In this document: piece after piece, positions 9,365 to 23,340 of the stretch
Position numbering within the stretch: position 1 is the stretch's first letter
How the letters are laid out: each line of letters begins with the position of its first letter
Translations under genes and position numbers: made by a program
Notes under the pieces: generated by a model
Seen by the model: only the letters and a program-made list of their open reading frames with translations
Databases searched by the model: none
What the model was told of the DNA's origin: nothing
Assembly: GCF_013874595.1 (NCBI RefSeq)
Contig: NZ_CP059431.1
Span: forward strand, 1,984,001-2,048,000
Direction of reading: 5' to 3'
Origin: Flavobacterium sp. xlx-214
GTDB lineage: Bacteria; Bacteroidota; Bacteroidia; Flavobacteriales; Flavobacteriaceae
Length of the DNA: 64,000 nucleotides

Positions 9365-9892
9365 TTAATCAAACTTTGCCTCAAAGTGCTCTAGCCATTT
9401 GCCTTGCACTTTCATTACTTGTTCAATTACATCTCGTACGGCTCCTTTGCCTCCTTTAATGTGCGAAATGTATTTGCTTAATTTTTTTATTTCTGGAACA
9501 GCATCTTGCGGGCATGTAGGTAAACCTACTTTTTGCATTACCCAATAATCGGGTAAATCATCTCCCATATACAAAACTTGTTCTGGTTTAATTCCGTTTA
9601 CGTCTATATATTCTTGGTAAACAGCTACTTTATCTGAAACTCCTAAATGAATATCATATAAGCCTAAATTTCTAAGTCGTGTTCTTACTCCTTCACTTGA
9701 TCCTCCCGAAATAACACAAACATTGTATCCTTTTTCAATGGCTGCTTTCATAGCAAAACCATCTCTAATATTCATATTTCTTAATAATTCTCCATTTTGC
9801 AATACATGGATGGTACCATCGGTTAACACACCATCAACATCAAAAACAAAGGTGTTGATATTGTTCATTAACTCTTTATAACTTTTAGACAT
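9365..9892 (-). CDS. kdsC: 3-deoxy-D-manno-octulosonate-8-phosphate phosphatase (HAD)
   Basis: Removes the phosphate from KDO-8-phosphate for lipopolysaccharide core synthesis. A 175-residue tetramer-type HAD phosphatase with the catalytic FVFDVDGVLTDGTI motif (both Asp residues present), the ISGGSS motif II and MGDDLPD motif IV near residues 113-120. The length fits KdsC. It overlaps the DUF2520 gene by 8 bp. kdsA, encoding the preceding enzyme of the pathway, is at 28698-29516, so the KDO genes are split. Confidence 0.87.
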   Translation of the reverse strand: MSKSYKELMNNINTFVFDVDGVLTDGTIHVLQNGELLRNMNIRDGFAMKAAIEKGYNVCVISGGSSEGVRTRLRNLGLYDIHLGVSDKVAVYQEYIDVNGIKPEQVLYMGDDLPDYWVMQKVGLPTCPQDAVPEIKKLSKYISHIKGGKGAVRDVIEQVMKVQGKWLEHFEAKFD

Positions 9893-10634
9893 TTTTAATT
9901 GATTCGGTAATTAGTTGATATATTTTTTTAAAGGTTTCATTTGTTAAAGCAGCCTCATGCGCTTTTATTGTTTTTTCATCTCTACGGATTGCCGGTCCTG
10001 TTTGTGCTTCTTTTGGACTTAAATATTGTATTTTTTGAGCGGTTTCCTCAATTAAAGGATGTAAAATTTCAAAAGGTACTTTATTTTCATCGCAAATTGC
10101 ATTGCCAATTGTATACATATGATTGACAAAATTACTGACAAAAACGGCAGAAACGTGTAAACTTTTTCTTTGTTCTGATGATATTTCATACACATTGTTA
10201 GAAAGTTCATTTGCTAATTCTTTTAGCAAAAGCATGTCATCTTTGCTTTCGGTTTCTAAACATAACGGAACTTTTGTAAAATCGATTTGCTTTTGTTTGG
10301 AAAAAGTTTGCAAAGGATAAAACACGCCTTTCTTATTTTTGTTACTTAAAACTTGCATGTTTGTAGTACCAGAGGTATGCACCACTAAAGAATTTGTATA
10401 GGTAATTTGTTCCGATACATGTTCAATGGCATCATCAGAAACCGAAATAATAGTAATATCAACAGGTTGCAATGCAGCAATGCTGGTTACCATTAAATCA
10501 TTTGTTATAAATTCCTGATTTTTCTCTTTAGAACGTACCGCAACATTCATTAGTTTAAAATGTGTAGAATGTTGTATTTTTTTAATTAAATGGTAAGCTA
10601 CGTTGCCAGAACCAATGATGTTTATTGTTTTCAT
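9885..10634 (-). CDS. Rossmann-like / DUF2520 domain protein
   Basis: A 249-residue protein with an N-terminal NAD(P)-binding Rossmann motif (INIIGSGNVAYHL, residues 4-16) and a helical C-terminal DUF2520 domain (SLHVSAVFVSNFVNHMY and the closing GPAIRRDEKTI). It resembles F420/NADP oxidoreductase-like proteins. No substrate is known to me. It overlaps kdsC and heads the minus-strand operon that runs to the symporter. Confidence 0.8.
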   Translation of the reverse strand: MKTINIIGSGNVAYHLIKKIQHSTHFKLMNVAVRSKEKNQEFITNDLMVTSIAALQPVDITIISVSDDAIEHVSEQITYTNSLVVHTSGTTNMQVLSNKNKKGVFYPLQTFSKQKQIDFTKVPLCLETESKDDMLLLKELANELSNNVYEISSEQRKSLHVSAVFVSNFVNHMYTIGNAICDENKVPFEILHPLIEETAQKIQYLSPKEAQTGPAIRRDEKTIKAHEAALTNETFKKIYQLITESIKNV

Positions 10635-10742
10635 AACACCAAAATTAAAATAACATCCTGTTTTAAACTAATTTTATTTTAGCTAAATTTAATAAAATTT
10701 TAAGACTTTAATGCGTTTTTTTATTTTTTAATTATTAAAATT

Positions 10743-12056
10743 TTATAAATGATAAAAAGCATCTTTTATATTACCATTTGGATGCAGTAAAATAAAGCGA
10801 TTTAAATTAAAAACACCCCATTTATCTGCTACTTCATTAAAATTTGTAGTTTGTAAATACGTTACATTTATATCATTAGTTGAAATGTATTTTTTCCAAT
10901 TTGGAGTATTATCGATATTTACTGCATAATAATGGATTTTTTTATGTGTATTTTCTTTAATATACTTCATCATTTTATTGTAAAAAGGTATATTATGTAC
11001 AGACCAAAAGAAAATAATACTTGGAGCACTGTTTTTAAAACTAGTTACTGTGTTTCCGTCAATAGTTGTTAGTTTTATTTGAGGTAATTGTTGTGTTTTC
11101 TTTAAACGGTCAATTTGAATTTGTACGCTCTCAATATTCTTTTTTTGCTCTGTATCAGTATTTATTCTCTTAAATGTATTGACTAACTTTTCGTTTGAAT
11201 TATTCTTAGGATTTCCTACAAAAAAATCATACATCATTTTTGCTGATACATGGTTTTTTATACTTTCATTTTTTGATATGGAATCTAGAATGTTTAATTT
11301 AAGGATTTCTTTCTCCTCTATATTTTTAAAAACCGATTTTTTTGCCTGAACATCTAAAAAAGTAATAAAGTAATTTTTATAGGAATTAAAGTAAATTAAA
11401 TCATTTTTATTAAGGTCGGTTTTATTTCTAAACGAAAAATAATCATTAGGTAAACTATCTTTTGAAATTAATGTAAACTGTTCTAAATAAGAAAAATAAG
11501 TGTAATCAATTAAAGCTTGAGGATACGTATCAAAATCTTTACTCCAACCTAATTCAGTTTTCTTTCTTAAATAATAAGCCCTACGATTATCGCGAATAGA
11601 ATCAGCACTTGTTTTAAAAGCAGTACGTTTTTTTTGATAAATAAAGTTACAATCCATTTTTAAAGTGTCTTCTAATTGCTTTAAAAAAACATTTTTTTCA
11701 CTTCCTTTTCCTGTAAAAGAAATAGTTGATTGAAACGGATGTTTGTTTAAATGAATGTTTAAACTATCGTTTTTATCAATAAATACTGTGTATACATCTT
11801 TGTTTATTTTTAAGGCATATAAACCAGCGTTTAGTAAATCGAATTTTTTACCAAAAACACCATTATTTATAGGTAGAGTGTCTATTATTTTATCATTTTT
11901 TAATAAAAAAACGTGTTTGTAAAGTGTATCGTTTAAGGTGCCGCCAAGAAAAGCACTAAAATTATTTGCTGTTTTTTGTGTTTCTTTCTTACAAGAAATC
12001 AATAAAGCTAAGCCTATAAAAAAAATCAAGTATTTTGAGCAAAAAATCTTCATCAA
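10743..12056 (-). CDS. lipoprotein with thioredoxin-like domain lacking CxxC
   Basis: Predicted lipoprotein of 437 residues: hydrophobic leader and lipobox LLISC with Cys22. The N-terminal part (about 30-115) resembles the DUF4369-like beta domain found in TlpA/ResA-type proteins of Bacteroidota. The C-terminal part from about residue 325 looks like a thioredoxin fold: an IKLTTIDGNTV strand, then SIIFFWSVHNIPF where redox members have FWASWCGPC. Here the CxxC positions are Asn355 and Phe358, so it cannot do disulfide chemistry by the usual mechanism. A binding or structural envelope role is more likely. It is a single-gene unit. Confidence 0.7.
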   Translation of the reverse strand: MMKIFCSKYLIFFIGLALLISCKKETQKTANNFSAFLGGTLNDTLYKHVFLLKNDKIIDTLPINNGVFGKKFDLLNAGLYALKINKDVYTVFIDKNDSLNIHLNKHPFQSTISFTGKGSEKNVFLKQLEDTLKMDCNFIYQKKRTAFKTSADSIRDNRRAYYLRKKTELGWSKDFDTYPQALIDYTYFSYLEQFTLISKDSLPNDYFSFRNKTDLNKNDLIYFNSYKNYFITFLDVQAKKSVFKNIEEKEILKLNILDSISKNESIKNHVSAKMMYDFFVGNPKNNSNEKLVNTFKRINTDTEQKKNIESVQIQIDRLKKTQQLPQIKLTTIDGNTVTSFKNSAPSIIFFWSVHNIPFYNKMMKYIKENTHKKIHYYAVNIDNTPNWKKYISTNDINVTYLQTTNFNEVADKWGVFNLNRFILLHPNGNIKDAFYHL

Positions 12057-12138
12057 AATTAAGTTACGTTATTTCAAATTTAGTATTTTATTAAATAGGT
12101 ACGCAGTTAGTTTCCGCTTAAATTAGATAAATATTTCG

Positions 12139-12146
12139 TAAATTTG
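12139..12146 (+). promoter_or_regulatory. -7 promoter box for the ABC-F gene
   Basis: TAAATTTG matches the Bacteroidota TAnnTTTG consensus 22 bp before the ATG of the ABC-F gene. A clear -33 TTG is not seen. Confidence 0.5.
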
Positions 12147-12156
12147 CAATTCATAA

Positions 12157-13785
<1,629 letters not shown>

Positions 13786-13806
13786 TAAATATTTTGTTAA
13801 AATATC

Positions 13807-13837
13807 AAAGCAGTTTCTGAAAAGAAGCTGCTTTTTT
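13807..13837 (+). terminator. intrinsic terminator of the ABC-F gene
   Basis: Stem AAGCAG-TTTC / GAAG-CTGCTT followed by a run of seven T, 20 bp after the stop codon. Confidence 0.7.
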
Positions 13838-13872
13838 TATTATATTTATTTTTTACTTAATAAACACCTATT

Positions 13873-15384
13873 ATGAATAAAAAAATACTTTTCTTTTTAT
13901 TAATTTCTTCTCTAGGATTCAGCCAAGTACAAATTGGGCAGGATATTGAGGGAGAAGTAGCAAATGGAGAATGCGGTCATAGTGTATTTTTTTCGGCTAA
14001 TGGTAAAATTATTGCTATTGGAGAACCTCTGAACAGTATTGGTGTTGGGAAAAATTCAGGACAGGTGCGTGTTTATCAAAATAAAACTGGATTTTGGGAA
14101 CCTATAGGAAATAGATTATTTGGTGATAATATTGATGATAAATGTGGTTATAGTGTAGCACTTTCTTTTGATGGAAGTATTATAGCTACTGGGGCTATAG
14201 GAGTAAAAACTAAATTGAATGGAAACGATTTTAATGGAGCAGGGCAAGTGCGTGTATACCAAAATAAAAATTTTTCAATTTTTTCAGCTTGGAATCAAAT
14301 AGGACAAGATATAAAAGGAAAAATAGTTAAGCATCAAAGTTTATGGGTGAATGAAAGTCTTGGAACAAGTTTAGCTTTATCGAATGATGGTAATGTATTA
14401 GCAATCGGTATACCAAATGGTAATGGGAGTAACTATGGAGAGGGGAATGTACGAATATATCAAAATATATCAGGAGTTTGGGTGCAACAAGGTATAGATA
14501 TTAACGGAGAAGCTACAAATGATCGCAGTGGAAGCGAAAATAGTATTTCATTATCTGCAGACGGTAAAGTTGTTGCTATTGGGTCCAAGTTTAATAGCAC
14601 AAATGGTGTTAATTCTGGACATGTAAGAATATTTAAAAATGTATCAGGTATTTGGACACAAATAGGAAATGATATTGAAGGAGTTTCAAATGATCTTTCT
14701 GGTAGCAGTGTATCTTTATCTGCAGATGGAAGTATTATTGCAATTGGGTCACCAGGTAATGGTTCTGGTCATGTACGTATATTTAAGAATATTTCAGGAG
14801 TGTGGGTACAACAGGGAAAGGATATTTTAGGTGAAGATATAGGGGAAAGAAGTGGGTTTAGCATATCTTTATCTGCTAATGGTAGTGTTGTAGCAATTGG
14901 AGCTCCTTATAATAAAGATGCTAATGGTGTAGCTTCAGGTCATGTTAGGATATACCAAAATATATCAGGAGTATGGATACAGCAAGGAAAAGATATTAAA
15001 GGAGAAGCAGAATATGATCAATTTGGTCATAGTATTTCTCTTTCAGGTGATGGAAAAAAAATAGTAATTGGAGCACCAGGTAATGATGGATTTGATAATA
15101 ATTCAGGTCACGTACGTGTGTATGATCTTTCAGGAGTTTTATCAAATAATGAATTTGTTCAGCAAAACTTCAACATTTATCCAAACCCAACCTCAGATAT
15201 ACTAAACATTGGTTTAGAAAATAATTTGGTTTTAGAGCAAGTAACTGTTTATAACAATTTAGGTCAGGTAGTTAAAACGACAAGTGAAGATGTTATTGAT
15301 GTAAGTCAGCTCGCAAAAGGGTTGTACTTTGTAGAGGTTATCACCAATCAAGGCAAAGCTACTAAAAAAGTTGTTATAAAGTAA
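13873..15384 (+). CDS. secreted repeat protein with T9SS C-terminal sorting domain
   Basis: A 503-residue exported protein: signal peptide at residues 1-17 (ending LGFSQ), then about seven imperfect repeats of 50-60 residues. Each pairs a segment like SLSADGSIIAIGSP with one like SGHVRIFKNISGVWVQQG, giving an FG-GAP/beta-propeller-like array. The last 75 residues are a type A T9SS sorting domain: YPNPTSDILNI, VTVYNNLGQVVKT, LAKGLYFVEVITNQGKATKKVVIK. The mature protein should be exported across the outer membrane and anchored or released. A shortened relative without a signal peptide lies at 59570-60160. Confidence 0.85.
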   Translation: MNKKILFFLLISSLGFSQVQIGQDIEGEVANGECGHSVFFSANGKIIAIGEPLNSIGVGKNSGQVRVYQNKTGFWEPIGNRLFGDNIDDKCGYSVALSFDGSIIATGAIGVKTKLNGNDFNGAGQVRVYQNKNFSIFSAWNQIGQDIKGKIVKHQSLWVNESLGTSLALSNDGNVLAIGIPNGNGSNYGEGNVRIYQNISGVWVQQGIDINGEATNDRSGSENSISLSADGKVVAIGSKFNSTNGVNSGHVRIFKNVSGIWTQIGNDIEGVSNDLSGSSVSLSADGSIIAIGSPGNGSGHVRIFKNISGVWVQQGKDILGEDIGERSGFSISLSANGSVVAIGAPYNKDANGVASGHVRIYQNISGVWIQQGKDIKGEAEYDQFGHSISLSGDGKKIVIGAPGNDGFDNNSGHVRVYDLSGVLSNNEFVQQNFNIYPNPTSDILNIGLENNLVLEQVTVYNNLGQVVKTTSEDVIDVSQLAKGLYFVEVITNQGKATKKVVIK

Positions 15385-15563
15385 AAAATATAAATATTTC
15401 AAATTTTAATAAAGAACAAAAAAGTATTTTGGGTAATGCTCATATTTACTTTCTATTCATATATTTTTTTAAATGTAAAAGATGATTTAATCAATTTCTA
15501 TTTTTAAAAAGAGGTATAAAACGGAGCGTTTTTTGTATATTTACTAGAAACATTACTTTAAAA

Positions 15564-16553
15564 ATGAATACACAAAAAATAAAGAAAATTGCTGTGCTTA
15601 CTTCGGGTGGTGATGCACCAGGTATGAACGCAGCAATTAGGGCTGTAGTACGTGCTTGTACTTTTTACGAAGTTACTTGTTTTGGTGTGTTTCGTGGATT
15701 TCAGGGTTTAATTGAAAATGATATGAAAGATATGGGGCCCCGAGATGTAAAGTACATCATTAGTAAAGGTGGTACCATTTTGAAATCGGCTCGTTCTAAA
15801 GAATTTGAAACCAAAGATGGACGTGAAAAAGCGTATCAAAATATTAAACAGCAAAACATTGATGCCTTAATTGTTATTGGCGGCGATGGTAGTTTTAGAG
15901 GTGCTTTAGCATTGTCAAATGAATTTGGAGTGCCTGTTATTGGTATTCCGGGTACTATTGATAATGATATTTTTGGCACATCGCATACGCTGGGTTATGA
16001 TACCGCATTAAACACGGTTATTGATGCAGTTGATAAAATTCGCGATACAGCTACATCTCACAAGCGTATTTTCTTTGTTGAAGTAATGGGACGCGATGCT
16101 GGTTTTATTGCGTTGAATTCTGGTATTGGTGCTGGTGCCGAGGAAATTTTAATTCCAGAAGAAAACATCGGTTTACCTAAATTATTAGAAAAATTAAAGC
16201 GCAGTAAATCTTCCGGAAAATCAAGTTGTATTGTTATTGTTGCTGAAGGAGAAAAGTCGGGCAAAAATGTTTTTGAGTTAAGTGATTATGTAGAAGAAAA
16301 TTTACCTGAGTACGATGTACGTGTATCGGTTATAGGGCACATTCAGCGTGGCGGTTCACCAAGTTGTTTTGATCGCGTTTTAGCTAGTCAGTCTGGTGTA
16401 GCAGCTGTTGAAGCCTTACTTAAAGGTCATAAAAATGTAATGATAGGTATGCAAAATGATACAATGGCGTACACACCTTTAGAAAAAGCAGTTAAAGGTA
16501 AAGCAAAAATTGACGAAGAATTAATTAGAATATCAGATATATTATCGATTTAA
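15564..16553 (+). CDS. pfkA: ATP-dependent 6-phosphofructokinase
   Basis: Phosphorylates fructose-6-phosphate in glycolysis. The 329 residues are typical of bacterial PfkA: LTSGGDAPGMNAAIRA at the N-terminus, the ATP-site GGDGSFRGA at about 105-113, the catalytic GTIDND near 130 and MGRDAGFIAL near 175. It is followed by gapA after only 3 bp, so the two glycolytic genes are co-transcribed. Confidence 0.95.
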   Translation: MNTQKIKKIAVLTSGGDAPGMNAAIRAVVRACTFYEVTCFGVFRGFQGLIENDMKDMGPRDVKYIISKGGTILKSARSKEFETKDGREKAYQNIKQQNIDALIVIGGDGSFRGALALSNEFGVPVIGIPGTIDNDIFGTSHTLGYDTALNTVIDAVDKIRDTATSHKRIFFVEVMGRDAGFIALNSGIGAGAEEILIPEENIGLPKLLEKLKRSKSSGKSSCIVIVAEGEKSGKNVFELSDYVEENLPEYDVRVSVIGHIQRGGSPSCFDRVLASQSGVAAVEALLKGHKNVMIGMQNDTMAYTPLEKAVKGKAKIDEELIRISDILSI

Positions 16554-17561
<1,008 letters not shown>

Positions 17562-17570
17562 CGTATTTTG

Positions 17571-17597
17571 TGTCCGGATTTAATTCGGACATTTTTT
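17571..17597 (+). terminator. hairpin with T-run between gapA and the sugar kinase
   Basis: TGTCCG / CGGACA with a 9-base loop, then ATTTTTT, immediately before the kinase ATG. It fits a terminator after gapA, or a partial attenuator that lowers kinase expression. Confidence 0.55.
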
Positions 17598-18443
17598 ATG
17601 AAGTTTGTAGTAGATAGCGGTTCAACAAAAGCAGATTGGTTGCTTTTTGATAAGAAACATAATTTAGGCATATATAACACTTTAGGTTTAAATCCCGAAG
17701 TTTTAGATGCCAGTGTTTTAATAGAAAGAATATTAGCAAATGAGGAAATTGCTAATTTACGTACATCCATTACCGAAATTTATTTTTACGGTTCAGGTTG
17801 TAGCACCAAGCATTCCAAAGAAATTATGAAAACGGCATTACAAAATGTTTTTCTTAATGCTACTTTTTTTGAGATTTTAGAAGATACATACGCGGCTGTT
17901 TACGCTACTTGTCAAGATTTACAACCCGGAATAGTTTGTATAAATGGTACAGGCTCAAATTGTAGTTATTTTAATGGAACGGAAGTAATACAAGCAGTTA
18001 ATTCATTAGGATATTTAGCAATGGATGATTGTTGTGGTGTTGATTTTGGTCGACAATTAATAAGAGCTTATTATTTTAATGATATGCCTGCCGATTTAAA
18101 AAGTCATTTTGAAAAGGCTTATAATTTAGATGCTGATTATATTAAAGAGAATTTTTATAAAAAACCGAATCCTAATGCATTTCTTGCATCTTTTTTACCG
18201 TTTTTAATAACACATAAAAATCACAGCTATTTACAGGTTATGATTAAAGAACGAATTCAGTTTTTTATTGATTTTTACATTAAACAATACAAAAATTATC
18301 AAGAAGTACCTGTTCATTTTATAGGATCAACCGCCTATTTATTACAAGATGAATTTAAAGAGTTATTGATTCAGAATCAATTAATAGTAGGTGTGTTCTA
18401 CCAAAAACCATTAGATGGATTGTTAGAGTTTCATCAAAAATAA
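17598..18443 (+). CDS. BadF/BagF-type ATPase, probable N-acetylglucosamine kinase
   Basis: Sugar kinase of the ASKHA fold. The protein of about 281 residues starts at MKFVVDSGSTKADWLLF (phosphate-1 motif); frame upstream of this ATG is open for ten more codons but would overlap the hairpin. The second phosphate motif GIVCINGTGSNCSYFNG lies near residue 110, and the adenosine-side motif PVHFIGSTAYLL near 245. Related proteins phosphorylate N-acetylglucosamine. It sits 36 bp after gapA, so it may be read through from the glycolytic genes. Confidence 0.8.
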   Translation: MKFVVDSGSTKADWLLFDKKHNLGIYNTLGLNPEVLDASVLIERILANEEIANLRTSITEIYFYGSGCSTKHSKEIMKTALQNVFLNATFFEILEDTYAAVYATCQDLQPGIVCINGTGSNCSYFNGTEVIQAVNSLGYLAMDDCCGVDFGRQLIRAYYFNDMPADLKSHFEKAYNLDADYIKENFYKKPNPNAFLASFLPFLITHKNHSYLQVMIKERIQFFIDFYIKQYKNYQEVPVHFIGSTAYLLQDEFKELLIQNQLIVGVFYQKPLDGLLEFHQK

Positions 18444-18470
18444 AAACGGAATCTTTTAAGATTCCGTTTT
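18443..18470. terminator. bidirectional terminator between convergent genes
   Basis: Perfect stem AAAACGGAATC / GATTCCGTTTT with a 6-base loop, A-rich on the left and T-rich on the right. It can stop both the plus-strand kinase and the minus-strand outer-membrane protein gene. Confidence 0.75.
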
Positions 18471-18475
18471 GTTAA

Positions 18476-18961
18476 TTAAAATTTAAATCGAGCACCTAAT
18501 CCAAAATCAGGTCCAAAATTGTTATCATTATAATCTGTTAAATAAACTTCAGGTCTAAAATCAACGAATACTTGTAATGGAAAATCAAAATTATATTCCA
18601 ATCCTATATTTCCATCAACAGCAAATATAGCTCCAGAATCATTATATTTACCATAGTTATGTTTCCAAGAACCAACGGAAGCACCTACACCAGCATACCA
18701 ATAAAAACCTCCTTCTATATTCCACAACCATTGATATAGACCTGTCAACTTAAAAGCATCAACATGTTTGCTTTGTCTCCAACCTAAATCAAGCTCTAAT
18801 CTATTGGTGTCATTTAATAATCTTTGATAAGATACTTCTGGGCCAACACCATCATTGTAACTAAAACGAATTCCAATTGTATTGTTAGATACTGATTCTT
18901 GAGCTTGCATATTTGTTATACCAGTAATAATACAAAATGCTAATAATAATTTCTTTTTCAT
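18476..18961 (-). CDS. outer-membrane beta-barrel-like protein
   Basis: A protein of about 161 residues starting at MKKKLLLAFC; six further upstream codons are open, but the Lys-rich leader makes the ATG at 18961 the natural start. The signal peptide ends near MQAQ. The mature part is alternating aromatic/polar beta strands (GIRFSYNDGVGPEVSYQR, LELDLGWRQ, WYAGVGASVG, VFVDFRPEVYL) ending in GLGARFKF, a terminal aromatic typical of beta-barrels. Likely a small eight-stranded outer-membrane barrel of unknown role. Confidence 0.75.
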   Translation of the reverse strand: MKKKLLLAFCIITGITNMQAQESVSNNTIGIRFSYNDGVGPEVSYQRLLNDTNRLELDLGWRQSKHVDAFKLTGLYQWLWNIEGGFYWYAGVGASVGSWKHNYGKYNDSGAIFAVDGNIGLEYNFDFPLQVFVDFRPEVYLTDYNDNNFGPDFGLGARFKF

Positions 18962-19026
18962 TTGTAAATTTTTATACAAAAATAGAGTTAATAATCTACT
19001 TTGTAAAGTTTAAGAAATTAAAATAT

Positions 19027-19872
19027 TCAAGATTTTTTCTCTTTTAAAACTAAAACAGGAACATCAGCATGATAAGATAATTGTTTACTTAGACTAGTTG
19101 CAAAAATTTTCTCAAAGAAATTCAGATGGCGTTTTACAATACACATTACGTCAATTAATTGGTCATCAATAAAAAAGAAAACACTATCGTCTAAACGCTC
19201 ATTTAAAACAGTATGAAATGTAACATTAGGATAATTAAATTGATTTTTCCATTCTTCAAGAGTTTCAAGAGTTTTAGAATTTTCCTGACGCATAACATGC
19301 AAAACTTTAACATCAGCGTTTAAAGCTGATGCAATTTTTATTATTTGATTTAACCCAGCCTTATCTGTTTCTCTTAACATAGTAGCAAAGCCAAAGTTAT
19401 TTAAACGCTTAAATGTAGCTTTACCAGGAATGCTTAATATAGGTATCTCTATATTTTCAATTACATGAACTGTATTTGATCCAAGTAGTTTTTTTTCAAA
19501 GCCAGAATTTCCATTAGTGCCCATTACAATAAAATCAATATTTTCTTCATGAATTATTTTTCGTAATATTGACAACATTATACCTTCTTCAAATAAAAAT
19601 GTAAGCTTTATATTTGAATAATTTAATTTTTCAGCAATGGCTCTTAATTTAGGAACTTCATTTTTGAAACTTTCAAAATGGTTTAATTCAATACTAGTAT
19701 ACACATTTTGTATAAGTTCGGGCTGACCTGCTGAAGTTGTAGAAATAACAGGCATCTCAAATGTATGTAACACATAAATTTCAGCATCAATACTTTTTGC
19801 TAAATTTAATGCATATATAAAAGCATTATTTGCTGTAGTAGAAAAATCTGTTGGAAATAATATTTTTTTCAT
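19027..19872 (-). CDS. tandem universal stress protein
   Basis: A 281-residue cytoplasmic protein with two UspA domains. The first (about 1-145) is well preserved: ILFPTDFSTTANNAF and the ATP-binding GTNGNSGFEKKLLGSNT. The second (about 150-278) is degenerate and lacks the glycine-rich loop. Usp proteins respond to starvation and stress; the specific role is unknown. A TATTTTTG -7-like box is found about 30 bp upstream at 19902-19909 on this strand. Confidence 0.87.
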   Translation of the reverse strand: MKKILFPTDFSTTANNAFIYALNLAKSIDAEIYVLHTFEMPVISTTSAGQPELIQNVYTSIELNHFESFKNEVPKLRAIAEKLNYSNIKLTFLFEEGIMLSILRKIIHEENIDFIVMGTNGNSGFEKKLLGSNTVHVIENIEIPILSIPGKATFKRLNNFGFATMLRETDKAGLNQIIKIASALNADVKVLHVMRQENSKTLETLEEWKNQFNYPNVTFHTVLNERLDDSVFFFIDDQLIDVMCIVKRHLNFFEKIFATSLSKQLSYHADVPVLVLKEKKS

Positions 19873-19975
19873 AAAGATGACTATTTTATGTAGTCAATTT
19901 ACAAAAATAATCCGATGCAACAAAACATATAAGTATTAAAAACATATTTTTAATTTTAAAAAAGATTATGCAACA

Positions 19976-20473
19976 ATGAAACAAACAATCTCTTTTTTTG
20001 CTTTACTATTTGTATTAACAGCGTGTAATAACAAAACATCAAATACAGAAACAAAGGTTGAAAAGCAGTTGGTGAAAAAAGATTCTTTACCCAAAGTAGA
20101 AAAAGTAACCGATTTACATAAAGTATCAAAAGATTGCATAGAAATGGTCTTTGAACTCATTAAAAGTTCTGAACATTTTAAAGAGTTAACGGATGGTTTA
20201 AATGAAAACATAATTGCAAACGGAGGTACAGGTTTTGGCTTTACGGTAGAGACTTCTCCTAATCCTAACTTAGATAATGCAAATGAAAAAGGTGATTATT
20301 ATGAAATTTCTGTTCATGAGAGCTATCCTGATCACATGACAAATATTGCACATTATCGTTTTGATCGTCATCAAAAAATGCTATTTGTTTTAAATATTGT
20401 AACTGCTGAATACGAGGAAATTAATTTTAACCATCAATTAATTGCCGATTTTAATTTGGCATGTAAAGAATAA
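19976..20473 (+). CDS. small lipoprotein, unknown function
   Basis: A 165-residue predicted lipoprotein: leader MKQTISFFALLFVLTAC with lipobox LTAC (Cys17), a polar linker rich in Lys and Glu, then a compact acidic domain containing FGFTVETSPNP and YYEISVHESYPDHM. I do not recognise the domain. It precedes the DUF6495-like gene and ligA on the same strand. Confidence 0.7.
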   Translation: MKQTISFFALLFVLTACNNKTSNTETKVEKQLVKKDSLPKVEKVTDLHKVSKDCIEMVFELIKSSEHFKELTDGLNENIIANGGTGFGFTVETSPNPNLDNANEKGDYYEISVHESYPDHMTNIAHYRFDRHQKMLFVLNIVTAEYEEINFNHQLIADFNLACKE

Positions 20474-20524
20474 TCATCTTTTTTATTATTGCAGAAGATT
20501 GTACTTTTGTTAAAAGCCTTAAAA

Positions 20525-23009
<2,485 letters not shown>

Positions 23010-23076
23010 AAATTCTTCAAAAAATAGATTAATAATTACTTAAACTTTAAACAATATTCAAATAATGTAACTGCTG

Positions 23077-23084
23077 TAGTTTTG
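23077..23084 (+). promoter_or_regulatory. -7 promoter box before a small membrane gene
   Basis: TAGTTTTG fits TAnnTTTG and lies 23 bp before the ATG at 23108, so the small gene has its own likely start site. The -33 TTG is not evident. Confidence 0.4.
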
Positions 23085-23107
23085 TATTGTAAAAATAAAA
23101 AAACAAT

Positions 23108-23200
23108 ATGAAATCTATTGAAATGAGTCCGGTTCTTAAAGGAGTAATGTGTTTGTTAGCCTATCTTGGTTTAATGTTGATAGTGTTTTCAAGCATTTAA
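23108..23200 (+). CDS. 30-residue single-helix membrane peptide
   Basis: A short frame beginning MKSIEMSPVLKGVMCLL: a short polar head, then one hydrophobic helix (about 10-30). It has a good -7 box, an A-rich leader and sits in an otherwise empty 330-bp gap between ligA and the B12 locus. Small size limits certainty, and no family is known to me. Confidence 0.5.
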   Translation: MKSIEMSPVLKGVMCLLAYLGLMLIVFSSI

Positions 23201-23286
23201 GGGTTTTTTAGGTACAGCCTAAGCTTACAATCATAATGATTATTTTATAATAATCATTTTAAATTTGAATTAGTTAGTTAGAATAT

Positions 23287-23319
23287 AAAAACGTTCGGTG
23301 TTAAGCCGAACGTTTTTTT
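23287..23319. terminator. bidirectional terminator
   Basis: Stem AAAACGTTCGG / CCGAACGTTTT with A-runs on the left and seven T on the right. It ends the minus-strand btuB-btuG-like operon and can also stop the plus-strand small gene. Confidence 0.75.
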
Positions 23320-23340
23320 GTATTTAAGTGTTAAATTGGG

